Position numbers and translations under genes: made by a program
Notes under the pieces: generated by a model
What the model was told of the DNA's origin: nothing
The model's database searches: none
The model's input: the letters and a program-made list of their open reading frames with translations, nothing else
Part shown: positions 34,587 through 46,900 of the stretch, one piece after another
Layout of the letters: every line of letters starts with the position of its first letter
How positions within the stretch are numbered: the first letter of the stretch is position 1
Assembly (NCBI RefSeq): GCF_016808335.1
Contig: NC_053143.1
Coordinates: 55,923,339 to 55,987,338, forward strand
DNA length: 64,000 bases
Origin: Panicum virgatum
Taxonomy: Eukaryota; Streptophyta; Magnoliopsida; Poales; Poaceae
Direction of reading: 5' to 3'

Positions 34587-37500
34587 ATGGATGACCATGA
34601 GTGGATGTACAAGGGCTGGCAGAGCGAACAAGAGTATATTGAGTTTGCTCTAAAGGTCAATGACTTTTTGGAAAAGGCATTTGATAGAGGACAGAGTAGA
34701 ATGCCGTGTCCATGCACCAAGTGTCAAAATTGGATACATCAATCACAACTCACTATGGGTAAACATATTATCAAAAATGGGTTTGTGGAAAACTATACCC
34801 GGTGGATCTGCCATGGTGAAGCCCATCGTGTGAGAGAAGAGGCAGTCAGACAACGCATCAATGATTATGATGCTGATGCCGATTGCGCAGACATGTTAGT
34901 AGACTTTCATGAAGCACACTTCGAAGAAGGACCTAGAGAGGAACCGCCAGAGCCTACGGCAAAGCAGTATTACGACATGTTGTCTGCGGCACAGAAACCA
35001 CTTCACCAGCATACCAATGTTTCTCAGTTCGATGCTTTTGCACGCGTACTGGCCCTAAAGTCTGAGTGTGGCATTAGTCAAGATGGCTTCGACAAAATGT
35101 TGACGGTTTTTGGTAGTCTGCTTCCGGAAGGACACATTCTTCCAAAGAGCTTTTACGAGGCACAAAAACTTCTTCGTAGTCTTAAGATGCCATATGAGAA
35201 GATACATGCTTGTCTGAAGGGATGCATATTGTTTAGGAAAGAACATGCAAACGCAAATTACTGTATAAAATGTAAATCATCTCGGTGGCTGGAGGTAGAA
35301 TCTGGTGATGGTCAAAAGAAACAGCTCAAAATCCCCGTGAAAATCGTACGGTACCTTCCATTCATACCGAGAATCCAACGTCTGTTCATGACCGAGGATT
35401 CAGCACAACAGATGAGATGGCACAAAAACGACAAACGCTACCATCCTGAGAAGATGATACATCCATCCAATGGTGAAGCATGGAAACATTTTGACAGGCG
35501 TCACACAATGAAAGCTCTGGAGGCTCGAAATGTACGTGTTGCATTGGCAACAGATGGATTCAATCCTTATGGAATGACGGCTGCCCCGTACAGTTGTTGG
35601 CCCATGTTTGTTATCCCCCTTAACTTCCCCCCCTGGAGTTATCTTTCAATGGCAGAACATATTCTTGTCGTTGATAATTCCTGGATATCCAGGGGATAAT
35701 ATGAGTGTATATATGGAGCCTCTTATTGATGATTTGCTCCATGCTTGGGAGGAAGGTGTATGGACAAATGACCGAGCTACAAAGACAAACTTCAAAATGT
35801 GAGTGTGGTACATGTACTCCCTGCATGACTTGCCAGCGTATGCGATATTCTGCGGCTGGTGTGTGCACAGGAAGTTCCCTTGCCTAGTATGCAAGGCAGC
35901 TATGAGGTTCATCTGGTTGGCGAAGGGTGGCAAGTATTCTTCGTTCGACAAGCACCAACAATTCCTCCCTATTGACCATCCATTCCGACATGACATCAAG
36001 AACTTTACGAAAGGTGTCGTGGTTGATGAACCTCCACCGCAGATGATGTCAGGTGTTGCGGTCTGTGAGTGGTTACAGTCGCTGAGGGTTAAAGAAGGTG
36101 GTTGTTTTGTGGGTTATGGCGAAGAACATGCCTGGACTCAGAAGTCGGGCCTGTTGAGGCTCCCCTACATGGATGATCTTCTTCTTCCTCATAACATTGA
36201 TATGATGCACTCGGAAAAAAATATTGCTGAGGCACTCTGGGGTACAATCATGGACATTCTTGATAAAACAAAGGACAATGTTAAGGCCCGAGTGGATCAA
36301 GCTAGTTTATGCAATAGACCAAAACTGAATATTCCGCCACCCAAAGATGGTAAGAAATGGAAAAAGCCTGCAGCTGAATTCGTCCTAAAGAAGCTCCAAA
36401 AGAAAGAAGTACTAGAATGGTTCCAGACTTTAATGTTCCCCGATGGGTATGCAGCGAATCTAAGGAGAGGGGTGAACTTATCTACTATGCGAATCAATGG
36501 GCTAAAGAGTCATGACTACTACATATGGATTGAACGGCTTCTTCCGGTGATGGTTCGAGGCTATCTCCCTGACCATGTCTGGCAAGTGCTAGCGGAGTTA
36601 AGCAATTTCTTCCGCCAGCTATGTGCTAAGGAGTTGTCTCGGGCTGTAGTTGAACAAATGGAAAAATTGGCCCCTGTGTTGCTTTGTAAGTTGGAGAAAA
36701 TCTTTCCACCCGGCTTCTTCAATCCAATGCAGCATATGATTTTGCACCTCCCGTATGAGGCACGGATGGGGGGGCCTGTTCAGGGATGTTGGTGCTACTC
36801 GAATGAGAGACAACAAAAAATCCTTCGAACCAAATGCAAAATAGAAGCTTCCATTGTAGAAGCATACATTCTGGATGAGGTCTCGAACTACACAACAAAA
36901 TACTATAGTGAAACCCTTCCAAGCGTGCACAATCCACTCACTCGTTACAATGAAGCCGAAAATGAAACGAACCTCAGCCTATTCAAAGGGCAACTTGGAA
37001 TTACAAGTGGTGAGACTCCTAAGGCCTTGTTCAATGAAGAGTTGCGCACTATCATGATGTTTGTGTTGACAAACCTAGTGGAAGTCGAGCCGTACATACA
37101 GTAAGTTCTCAACAAACTATTTCCTCGAGTATTAACTATTCTGCATCCAACCCCCTTTACCTCTCGTTTATATAGGGAATTTACTCAACAATTCTGGCAT
37201 CGCCGAAGAGATCCAACCCCGCAGGAAGTTGACGTCCTTCTTAAATCCGGTGCGGGACAAAGAGCCCTCGATTTCATTTCTTGGTTCAAGCACAAGGTAT
37301 AACAAACCATCATGCTTGTTAGACATTTGAAGTTTCTTATCCGTGCGAATAGTATGACAAATCATCATGCTTCTACCTGCAGGCCCAAAATGACGCGTCT
37401 ATGTGTCCCGAGTTGAGACAGATTGCCAACGGTTGTGCCTGTAGGGTCTTGTCATATTCCGGTTATGACACTAATGGATATCACTTTCACACAAGAAGCA

Positions 37501-38183
37501 ACGAGCAGAGTCGGCCCAATCAAAGAACAAAAAATTCCGGAGTTTGTACGACAGCCCTTGATGGGGTCGAGTATTATGGCATAATTGAAGAAATCTATGA
37601 ACTCACATTTCATGGTTGCAAACCTCTTAAGCCTGTCATATTCAAATGCCATTGGTTTGATCCTAATGAAGCGCGACGGACCCCTCATCTCGGCCTAGTC
37701 GAAATTCGCCAGTCATCAGTGTATCCAGTTGACGATGTGTATATTGTGGCTCAACAAGCCACACAAGTTTATTATCTCTCATATCCGTGCAAAACTGACG
37801 ATCGCCTTATGGGTTGGGACGTTGTGTACAAGGTATCACCACACGGTAAAGTACCTATTCCAAATAATGAGGATTACAACATAGACCCAAACACATATGA
37901 CGGGGAATTCTTTCAAGAAGATGGGCTTGAAGGACATTTTGAGATAGACTTAACCGGAGTGATTGAAATGGAAGTACACGATGATGAAATGGTTGATGAC
38001 GAGGGCGCTGGTGAGGAGGTTCATAATGCGAAGGACCTAGAATTACTTGAGCGATTACAATTAGGCAATCACAATAAGGATGAAATTCCACCATTAGAGC
38101 ACGGGCTTGAACTTCTCGACTTGCGTGATAGTGATGATGAGACATATGATCCAGCTAATCCTGATGAAGATGATTATTTCTAA
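34587..38183 (+). pseudogene. CACTA TNPD/TNP2-type transposase (two lesions)
   Basis: Three exons by GT-AG rule: 34587-37100, 37176-37296, 37383-38183, about 1144 codons. N-terminal transposase-associated domain: EWMYKGWQ at residues 5-12 and the zinc-like CPCTKCQN at 41-48. The tnp2 catalytic region (Transposase_21) includes ATDGFNPYGM at about residue 321, FCGWCVHRKFPCLVC, and NIDMMHSEKNIAEALWGT. A DUF4218-like part follows (GYAANLRRGVN, MGGPVQGCWCYSNERQ), then in exon 3 a DUF4216-like part (YYGIIEEIYELTFHG) and an acidic tail. Lesions: an extra base in the seven-C run at 35627-35633 and a TGA at 35800-35802. It would cut and join the transposon ends. Start chosen for the conserved MDDHEWMY N-terminus. 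Confidence 0.9.
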
Positions 38184-38323
38184 TACATGTATGATCCGTA
38201 CTAATTGATTTATTAATGTTACTTTCTAATTATGTCGCATTTATTTTCTTTCTCTTTATAAGATCATTTTGTATATATGTGCTGATTGGTTTACTATTTG
38301 TAATTGCAGGTGATTGAAGAAAG

Positions 38324-40643
38324 ATGCCGGGCGGCGGACTTCAACGATCGGTCGCCTCACTGTATAGAAGAATGATGCCACACTCGGATGCTGGTGAGGG
38401 TTCCGATAGGAATTCCAGGTTGGGACGAGGCAAGGGTCAAGGGAAGGGTGGACCCAAGAGGGGTCTAGGGAAGGGTGGAGGCAGGAGGCGTCGAGAGCCT
38501 TCGCCTGTACAGCCGTCTCAGGAGGAGGAGGACGAGGAGGAGGAGCCTGCCCATGACCAGGAGCAGGAGCGGGAGGAGAAGGAGTGGCAGGCAGACGTGC
38601 AGGAGGAGGAGGGGGAGTCGTCTGAGGAGGACACGGCCGAGGATACCTCTACGCCGGCTGTCTGGTTGCAAGGTCCTTCGCGACTCCCAGATAGGCCGAT
38701 ACCTGTTGCCTTGCGCCTGCTGATTCGACCGAGCGGGGATATGTAAGTAATTTGACATGTTATTACTACTTTTTCATTTCCTAACTCGAAAATCATGGTA
38801 CAAACTAATATTTTCTCTTAATCACTTTTGCAGGAGTTGGACTGTCCTCAGTGGTGATGCTCACAAATGCAAGGTCAACAACATACTGGGTCTTTTGTGC
38901 AGGGACCACTTCCCAGGCCTGGTCCACTATCAAGGACGGTACGAGCCGGCCTGGACGTGGGACCACTACATTGCCGCCAACAACGATCAGTTGGATCGGA
39001 GCGGCAGAGCCTTTGAGAACAAGGCGGAGCGGATAAAGGCCGAGCTCTGGGTAAGTTTTCCCCGGCAAAAAATGGTCAATACATCACATTCATTGAACAT
39101 TTTGTTAATAATGACATGATCCATCGTCTTTATATGCAGGATTTTTACAGGTGTGACGAGGGATATGAGGAGCGGGCGGCGATTGTGGCTCACAATCGAT
39201 GTGTTAAACTCGTGAAGGACATGCATTATGAGGCGCAAGTCCACTGCGTCATCAACTATTGTGCACATTTCCTAAAGCAGAAGATCGGGAAGACTGAGGC
39301 GAGGGATTTGAAGCTGACCCGAGAGCAATATTTACAGGTAAGTTCAAATTTATTGTAAGATGAAAAACATCGTTAAATGTCTCTCTTCTTACATGTCATG
39401 CATTTGATCACGTGTAGGTTCCTGCGTGGTGGTGTCGTAATGATACCGTGTGCTGGGAGCGCATAGTGGACAAGTGGTTCGACCCCGAGTGCCAGGCTTT
39501 GCACTACGCTAGCCGGCAGCGGCGATTGCTGATGCCAGGTCCGGCGCACCATCAAGGCAGCCTCAACAACGACGAGTACAGGGCTAGATGGGTACACACT
39601 ACACAGACTCATTTCTCTAATCTAACGTTCAGTTCAGCATAATTTGTAAACAACTTCTTCCTTTTTCGCAGTCATCCTCACATGAAGGCCAGGAGTGCAA
39701 CCCGTTCGTGGGATGGGCTCTGGCCCGCAAGGGCAAGGCGACATCCAACATCACCTACAACCCTGACGTCCCGCCCTCGGCGTACAGCAATCCATCCGTC
39801 CACAGTCGTATCCAGGCGTACATAGAGATGGGAAGACATGTCCATGGACCAGACTGGGATCCGAGGACCCAGCCCCTTGATGGAGAAGTCATTATGAGGG
39901 TGGGAGGAGGCAAGAAACATGGGCACGACTACATTGGCGATGGGCTTGTAGACACGGCCAGCACTCCCACCCTCTCTCAGATTCGAGCGAGGAGCACGGC
40001 CAATAGCCCGGCCATACGCCCACGGCTATCCGCGTTGCAGCTCCAAGTGCAGGAACTTCAGGTTATTTCTTATTTATTCATAGTTCTTTCGTTTTGTACA
40101 TATATTTGCTTTGCATTGTAACATTGTCATGAACTATTGTAGCACCAAATGCAAGCGCAACAGGCGGCGTACGAGGCGGCGTTGGCCGAAGAGAGGAGGA
40201 TACAACAAGAGAATGACCAGAAGCAGGCGGCCGAGATGGCCCAGATGTACAACTACATTCAAATTCTTTCTGTCCAAATGGGTAATCCCATCCCAGCCTT
40301 CCTTGTGGCTCCTGCTCCTACTACTCCTCTGGTGAGTATCTTGAAAACCCTTTAGTTTCTTTTGAAGTATTAGATACTTAGAGAACTTTAGACTTAGAGA
40401 TTGTGACTTATATTACTCACTTTACGATTTAGGGGACCTACATATCTAGACTTGTTTAGATTATAACTTGAGAACTTGGTTTTTGTCTCACCTGCAATTT
40501 ACTGTCTTACATTTTTGCAGAATCTATCGGCGGCATCGAATACGGCAGACTTGTCGCCAGGTATCTCACCGACGCTCCCACAGCAGTTGTTCCCACCTCA
40601 GTTCGGCGGCCCACCACCGTTCGACGGCCCACCGCAGCCATAA
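38324..40643 (+). CDS. CACTA TNPA-like DNA-binding protein (Ptta/En/Spm family), intact
   Basis: Seven exons with GT-AG junctions: 38324-38742, 38834-39050, 39140-39337, 39418-39591, 39672-40061, 40143-40331, 40521-40643. They total 1710 bases in one phase, 569 residues, with no stop. Order: Gly/Arg/Lys-rich start, acidic Glu-rich stretch (about 65-110), then the plant transposase Ptta/En/Spm domain (SWTVLSGDAHKCKVNNILG, DFYRCDEGYEERAAIV, VPAWWCRNDTVCWERIVDKW, HDYIGDGLVDTASTPTLSQI), a coiled coil rich in Gln/Ala/Glu (HQMQAQQAAYEAALAEER) and a Pro-rich tail. In En/Spm TNPA binds subterminal repeats; the same is inferred here. A splice acceptor (CAG 38307-38309) lies 14 bases before the ATG, suggesting the first intron joins it to the shared upstream promoter. 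The TNPD stop is 140 bases upstream. Confidence 0.88.
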
Positions 40644-40772
40644 CTTGTTTATTTCAATATTTATGGACTTGTGAACTTCTGGATATGTATTTGTGAACTT
40701 CTGGATATGTTGTGGACTTGTAGGAGTTTGCATTGGACTTCTGGATGTGTTTGAAGTTATTTGTGGCAAGTT

Positions 40773-40775
<3 letters not shown>

Positions 40776-40807
<32 letters not shown>
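40776..40807. repeat. (AT)n microsatellite
   Basis: Sixteen or so alternating AT dinucleotides in the 3' region of the TNPA-like gene, followed by further TGTGATATAT phrases to about 40885. Confidence 0.9.
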
Positions 40808-40810
<3 letters not shown>

Positions 40811-40926
40811 GATATATAGTGCCTATAATATTTGTTGTGATATATATGTGATATGTAATGCATGTGATATATATGTTGTGATATGGGGTCCTTTATACGT
40901 GAAAAACCAAAAAAATAGTATTTGTT

Positions 40927-41478
40927 TGGTCACTTTGCCGTGTGCCAGGGACTAGGCACACGGCAAAGTGACCATTTGGCCAGCCATGAACAGCAAGTTC
41001 CCCGTGTGCCAAGACCGGGCACACGGCGAACTGACTATTGTTCGCTGTGTGCTAGGAAAAAGGCACACGGCGAACCTAAACACTTTGCCGTGTGCCAAAG
41101 CCCTGGGCACATGGCGAAGAGCTCTGCTGCTGGCCCCGCGTGACCAAGTTCGCCGTGTGCCTATCCACGTGGCACACAGCGAAGTGGGAAATTTCGCCGT
41201 GTGCCTACTTCCTGGCACACGGCGAAGTCTTCTGTCACGCCGTTAGGCCGTCCTCACGACGTCAATGCCTTTTTTTTGCCGTGTACCCTTGGATACACAC
41301 GGCGAATGTGTTTGCCATGTGCCCGATAAATGGCACACAGCAAACTAGGCCTTTGCCGTGCCTAGCGCTGCCGTCGGGGGTTCGCCGTCGGCCACCGACG
41401 ACGAAAACGTCGTCGTGTGCCTACTAAGCCTTTGCCGTGTGCTTGGTGCACACGGTGAATTAGCCAATTCCGGTAGTG
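40927..41478. repeat. CACTA right subterminal repeat array
   Basis: About ten palindromic modules of the same type as the left array, starting near 40932, 40996, 41040, 41083, 41147, 41194, 41274, 41308 and ending with TTTGCCGTGTGCTTGGTGCACACGG before the terminal inverted repeat. The last ones are degenerate. Confidence 0.9.
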
Positions 41479-41521
41479 AATGCTACAAATGGAAGAGAAC
41501 AGGAATATATAAGAAAGGAAT

Positions 41522-42115
41522 TGAAACGACCCCGGATTTCAAAGTGCTGAAATCGGGTTAAATCCACCAGTGATAGTCCCAGGAAGCATGAAGCTATCAC
41601 AGAACATCGTTTTGTTGATATCATAACCAGACTTTGATTACAAAAAAAGAGAAAAGTAAGAGATACAAGCCTCACATAGGCTAACTCATCGGTCGCAGAC
41701 AGGAATTAAAGGCACAGCTTGGCTAATCAAACAGAAAACATCTAACGTAGCGGAACTGCGGAAGCAGACACGCCGATCTCCACAGGCAAAAGCTGAGCGT
41801 AGCTCCACAGTCCTCCATCTTCTCGTCTGTTGTTGGCGAAGTTTGCTGACGGGATCTCCACCTTAACTAAGTCTGTGCCAAGAAGGCGCACAGGTCACTA
41901 ATTCGAACACCCCAAGCCAGCAAGCCAAGAATCAGGGGCATGAGTGCATTTTCAAAGAGTTAGACTGGGGGTTTCCTATGCATGCGAAGTATTAATGAAT
42001 AAATCGCATATCACTCACTACCCACCACTTCTCATCCACACACCTTCTCATCATCACACACACTCGAGGGCAAAGATTCAGTTGTCAAAATACATGGTAG
42101 CAGTAGGAGAATCCT
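41522..42115. repeat. Probable LTR fragment
   Basis: Starts TGAAACGACCCCGG, similar to the edge at 13450 (TGAAACAAACCGGG), and runs through sequence of the same character as the large LTRs (…GATAGTCCCAGGAAGCATG). No other end, PBS or duplication was found. 42116-42479 holds nothing recognised. Confidence 0.4.
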
Positions 42116-42479
42116 GAATTGATTGGACTCTTTACAAAAAGAATTACTGGTGCTAGCACATCTTCTGGTATGGTCCAGGTTAGCTCAAGTTGCGGTGTGC
42201 TTCAGTTTATAGCTGTGATTTGGTTTTATGTGCAGCTTGCACTTGTCACTCTTTTTTTTTTTGCTTGCTCATGTCACTTTAATAGCATAATATTTTCACT
42301 TATCCTATGTATACGTAGCATCATATTTTTATAACAAAACAATGGGCAGGTTGATCATGATGCTTTGAAAAATCATCAATATGATTGATCTCTGGGTAAA
42401 AGAAACTTACCAAAAGCCGCATTGATATTTTTTACTCTCTTTTTCGTCGAGAAAAAGCTACTTTCTATGATTGGTAATA

Positions 42480-42737
42480 CATTTGATGTGTCTTTGAGGG
42501 AGCCTCACCTAGATTTGATGTCATTATGCAAGATATAAGAGAAGACGCTATGCTATGGTGTATGGCGGGAGCCAAAAGGCTTCGGATGTTCCATCTTAGT
42601 CGTTGGTTGTGCTTTAGTGTTGAGTCCATTTGTTCTATTTTTGCCCATTAGGGGTTGTAGGAGTCTTCTAGACTCCTTTCTATTCTATTATATAATGATG
42701 ACACATAGCTCTCTCTGTGTTCGAGAAAGAAAAAAAT
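42480..42737 (+). mobile_element. 3' end of an L1 LINE
   Basis: The plus strand encodes FDVIMQDIREDAMLWCMAGA, the typical C-terminus of a plant L1 ORF2, then a short 3' region with ATGATGACACATAGCTCTCT and GTTCGAGAAAGAAAAAA, the usual tail of grass L1s. The 5' part is missing. It lies just downstream of the NLR relic. Confidence 0.6.
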
Positions 42738-43952
42738 ATATCTCCAAGCATATTGTAGCTGCCTATAGAACACGGCAGTCGGAAGGATTGAGCAGAGTTG
42801 GAAGCAGTAGCAGTGTTCGATTACAGATGACCACAACTTGTTGTAGTTTTCTGTTACAGCATCAAATGCAAAACAAATGCAACTTATTACAGTTCCACGA
42901 GTACGTTGTTGGCCCAGTCCGGTCCGGCGGCCGACAACAAATTTATTCAAGTAGTGCAAAGTAGACAACTGAAGCAGAAATCACCCTTTGAACTGCAGGC
43001 CGGGGCATTCCTGTATGTCCGGGTTCACGAGGGCTGGGAAGCTGCTGCTGCTGCTAAAAGTTGCTGTATCCGCCGGACATCCCTTCACGCACAGGACGCC
43101 GAGCGACGCCCGGCAGCAGAGGAGACCTGACAGAGACGCGAGCTTGGGGCAGTCGACGATCTCCACCTCCCTGAGCTGAGGGAACAGTATTGGTGGTGTG
43201 GCGCAGCCGCCCGCTGCCGGCGGCTCAGCATCAGCGGAAGCAGCAGCGTCCCAGGCGAGCAGCGCCGGCATGTCGTGCAACACCATCTTCTCCCGCGACT
43301 TGAACGCGCCGCTCCTTGGCGCAGAACATGCCGTCGATCCTCTCCACGGAGCGCAGCTCCTTGACCTCCAAAACCTCAAGACAAGGGAGGTCGCCAACGG
43401 GAGGAAGCGCCACCAGATTCCTGCAGTTCCTGAGGCACAGCGACCTCAGGTTCTGCAGAGCCCTGGCGTCTGCGAGCCAGCCAGGGCACGTCGTCCCCTT
43501 GTACCCTGTGGATCTGTGATGTGCAGCTCCTGGAGATTGGGATGAGGTCGGAGGCCTGCGAGGACGATCGAGTCGGAGCCCGGGACAGCTGATGATTTAG
43601 CTTGCTGCTCACTCCGGTGACCCCACTCGAGCTTCAGAGCCTTGAGTACTCCCTTGTTTTCCAGGTGAGCAATGTCAGCTTCCTGCTTGCTTTCCACAGC
43701 CTCAAGGCCCTTTATGGCGAGCGTCCCACGGAGAGAATCCAGCTCCTCCAGCTCCCTCATGGCGTGCCCTTTCTTCCTGTTGCTCGCATCGAACTCGACC
43801 GACCCTTGGAGCATTTTCATGTTGCCAATGCCACCTGACCTATCTGCGCGATGCGCTCCCTATAGACATCAAGGTGTCGCAGGTTGATCAAACTGCTCAT
43901 ATCAGTGTCGAGCTCTCTATGGTTCTAGGAAGATCTAGATACCTCAGATGCC

Positions 43953-46900
43953 GGTGTTTTATTTTTTCCGTTTGTGTTGCGTGCTGGGGCATCTCCACTA
44001 GGGAGATCCCCTTGGCTGGGCATGGTCCTGTTCTCCAAGTTCGAGCTGCTCATCCCCTTCTGGGAGAGCGTCTCTCTCTGGCCTGATGCTTTGCTCGGCC
44101 TCCCTGCGCTAGGTCGTGAGCGCATGGTGATTTGTTATGTGTTGTACTCTCGGTTGTTCGTGTCCCGGTGTTGCAGCTGCCGGTGTAACTTGTGCGCTGC
44201 CATGGGTAGGGCGCCGACCTCAGTTGGTCTGGCTTGTTGTACGCCCCTACCTTGCCATAATATAAGTGCTTTGTTTGTGTACTGCTGGTGTTTGTTTTGT
44301 GTGTTATGAATCGCCAACTCTCCTTTTGCTCTTGGAATGTTCGCGGTCTAGGACAGACCACGCGCCGCGACGATGTGCTGGCTGAACTCATCTCTGCTCG
44401 TCCTACCTTTGTGGCGCTCCAAGAAACCAAACTGCAGTCCCTTGAGGTGCACAAGCCGTCCTCGTTCCTGCCTTGCCGTCTCCGGAGTTGTGTTGCGCGC
44501 GACGCCATCGGCGCGTCCGGTGGAATGCTTACGGCCTGGGACCAGCAGGTCTGCTCCCTGATCGGCACCGGATGCCGCCCCTTCACGCTTACTACGAAAT
44601 TCAAACTCGCCTCAGATGCCTCCGAGTTCACCCTTACGAATGTGTACGCGCCAATACGCCGGGATGAGAAACAAGCCTTCTTTACTGAGCTCGTGTCCGT
44701 TGCTGCAACCATTTATGGCACGTGGATTGTGATTGGTGACTTCAATCTCACTCGCGACCCTGCAAACAAAAACAACGATAACTTCAACTTTGCTGAAGCA
44801 AATAACTTCAACGATCTTATAAATGCTCTTTGTCTCATTGAAATCCCACTGGCCGACCGGGTGTACACTTGGAGCAACAACCGGGCCGATCCAACCCTGG
44901 TGAGGCTTGACAGGTGCTTTGTCAATGTGGAATGGGATGCGATCTTCCCCAACACCACTCTCTCCTCCCTAACCCATTTCTGCTCTGACCATGTTCCCTT
45001 GCTCCTCACTGCTTGCACTAGGATTCCACGTGGTTCATGCTTTCGCTTCGAGAACTCGTGGCTGTTTCGGCACGACTTCCGCTCTGTAATCCTTGCTGCT
45101 CTTAGCCAGCCAATGCACGGTGAGGTCGCCAAAGGCTTTATCCTGAAGCTCAAACACTGCCGGTGTGCCTGTCGCTCTTGGGCCAAGAGCCTCCCACCAC
45201 TTGAACAAAGAGCTACTGACATCAGAATTCTCATGAAGGCCTTGGATCTTCTAGAGGAGCAACGTTCACTTCATCCTGATGAGCTGCGCCTACACCGTGC
45301 TGCTGTCCAGGGCCTCCAGGACACTCACGCCGAAAGCCTGGCGTTTTGGCATCAGCGTTTCAGCTCTCGGCTTGCCGTCGAGTGGGACGAAAACTCCCGG
45401 TTTTTTCACGCTATTGTGTCTGGCCGACGGCGTAGGAACAACATCGCTGCCCTAGTCAGCGAGAGCGGCACGGTCACCACTCATAGTGCGAAAAGTGCCA
45501 TCCTGCATAATTTCTACTTGGAACTTCTTGGACGCAGCCGCGACGTCTCTTGGAGCTTTGTGTTACAGGAACTCTACCCGTCCCTTGATCTTGCTTCTTG
45601 GGATCTATCCGCCCCTTTCAGCACAAGCGAAATCACTACCGCTCTCTTCTCCATGGATATGAATGCTAGTCCGGGGCCAGATGGTTTTGGCCCATCTTTC
45701 TACAAGCATTTTTGGGGGCTCCTTCGAGACAACATTCTTAGCCTGTTCAACAGCTTCCATGCTGGTTGCTTGGATCTCGACGGCCTCAATCGTGCACTGC
45801 TAGTCCTACTTCCCAAGAAAGAAGGCATCTGCACTGCTGACGCCTTCCGGCCCATCTCCCTGTAGAATTGCCCCCATGAAACTATTCACAAAGGTCATGG
45901 TTAACAGGCTCAAACCCGCCATTCCTACCATCATCGATGCCGACCAAACAGGGTTCGTGCAGGGACAGTGCATCGCAGAAAACTTCGTGTATGCGGCTGA
46001 TCTCCTAAGCTGCTTCTACAAACGCAAAGTATGCACTGCCATTCTCAAGCTTGACTTCAAGAAGGCTTTCGATTCCGTCGAATGGTCTAGTCTGGACAAG
46101 ATTTTTGCTGCACGAGGGTTCGATCAACGGTGGCGAAACTGGGTCTCCTCCATTCTCACGAGTGGCAAGACAGTGATCATGCTTAATGGCACCCCTGGTC
46201 GTTGGATACAATGTAGACGCGGTCTCCGTCAGGGAGACCCACTCTCTCCATATCTGTTCGTCATTGTGGCTGACATTTTGCAGCGCCTCATCCGCCAAGC
46301 TTCTAACCGTGGTGAGATCCAGCACCCACTTGATCCCAACTTACCATGCCCGGTTCTTCAGTACGCTGACGACAAATTGATCTTGACTCGAGGTGACATC
46401 GCATCCATGGTGGCTTTCAAATGCATCCTTGATGCCTTTTCCCAAGCAACCGGCCTTGTGATCAATTTCCACAAGTCTACCTTTGTCCCAATGCACGTTG
46501 GCGATGACACTGCAGCGGAGATGGCTTCTGTCCTTGGGTGCAGCATCTCCACCTTCCCCAAACTTACCTGGGGCTTCCACTGTCGCCGCACAAGCTCAAA
46601 TGCACAGATTACTAGCCTCTCATCACTTCCTTTGATCGCTACCTCGCTGGCTGGAAAGCACGGCTGCTCAGCATGGGTGGCCGCCTTGTTCTTATCAACT
46701 CTGTACTAGGCAGCCTCCCCATCTATTACATGTCTTCTATCCTACTGCCGAAGACGGTCAGAGAAATCCTCGATGCCAAAAGACGTGCTTTCCTTTGGAC
46801 GGGAGAAGAAAAATGCCACGGCTCAACTTGCTTGGTGGCCTGGGAGGACGTGTGCAAAACCAAGGAACAAGGCGGCCTCGGTGTCAAGAACTTGGAGAAC

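Larger units (their letters stand above)
22342..41478 (+). mobile_element. Complete CACTA (En/Spm, CMC) DNA transposon, 19.1 kb including a nested element
   Basis: The left end reads CACTACCGGAAACCGCGAG and the right end is the complement of CACTACCGGAATTGGCTA; an 11-bp terminal inverted repeat CACTACCGGAA is flanked by AAT on both sides (22339-22341 and 41479-41481), the 3-bp duplication typical of the superfamily. Both ends carry arrays of GCCGTGTGC-type subterminal repeats. Between them lie a TNPD-type transposase gene (34587-38183) and a TNPA-like gene (38324-40643), both on plus. An LTR element of 9342 bp sits between the left array and TNPD; without it the transposon is about 9.8 kb, the usual size. 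Confidence 0.95.

Noticed and set aside
36073..36300. Short minus-strand frames within the TNPD gene
   Set aside because: Shadows of the transposase reading frame.
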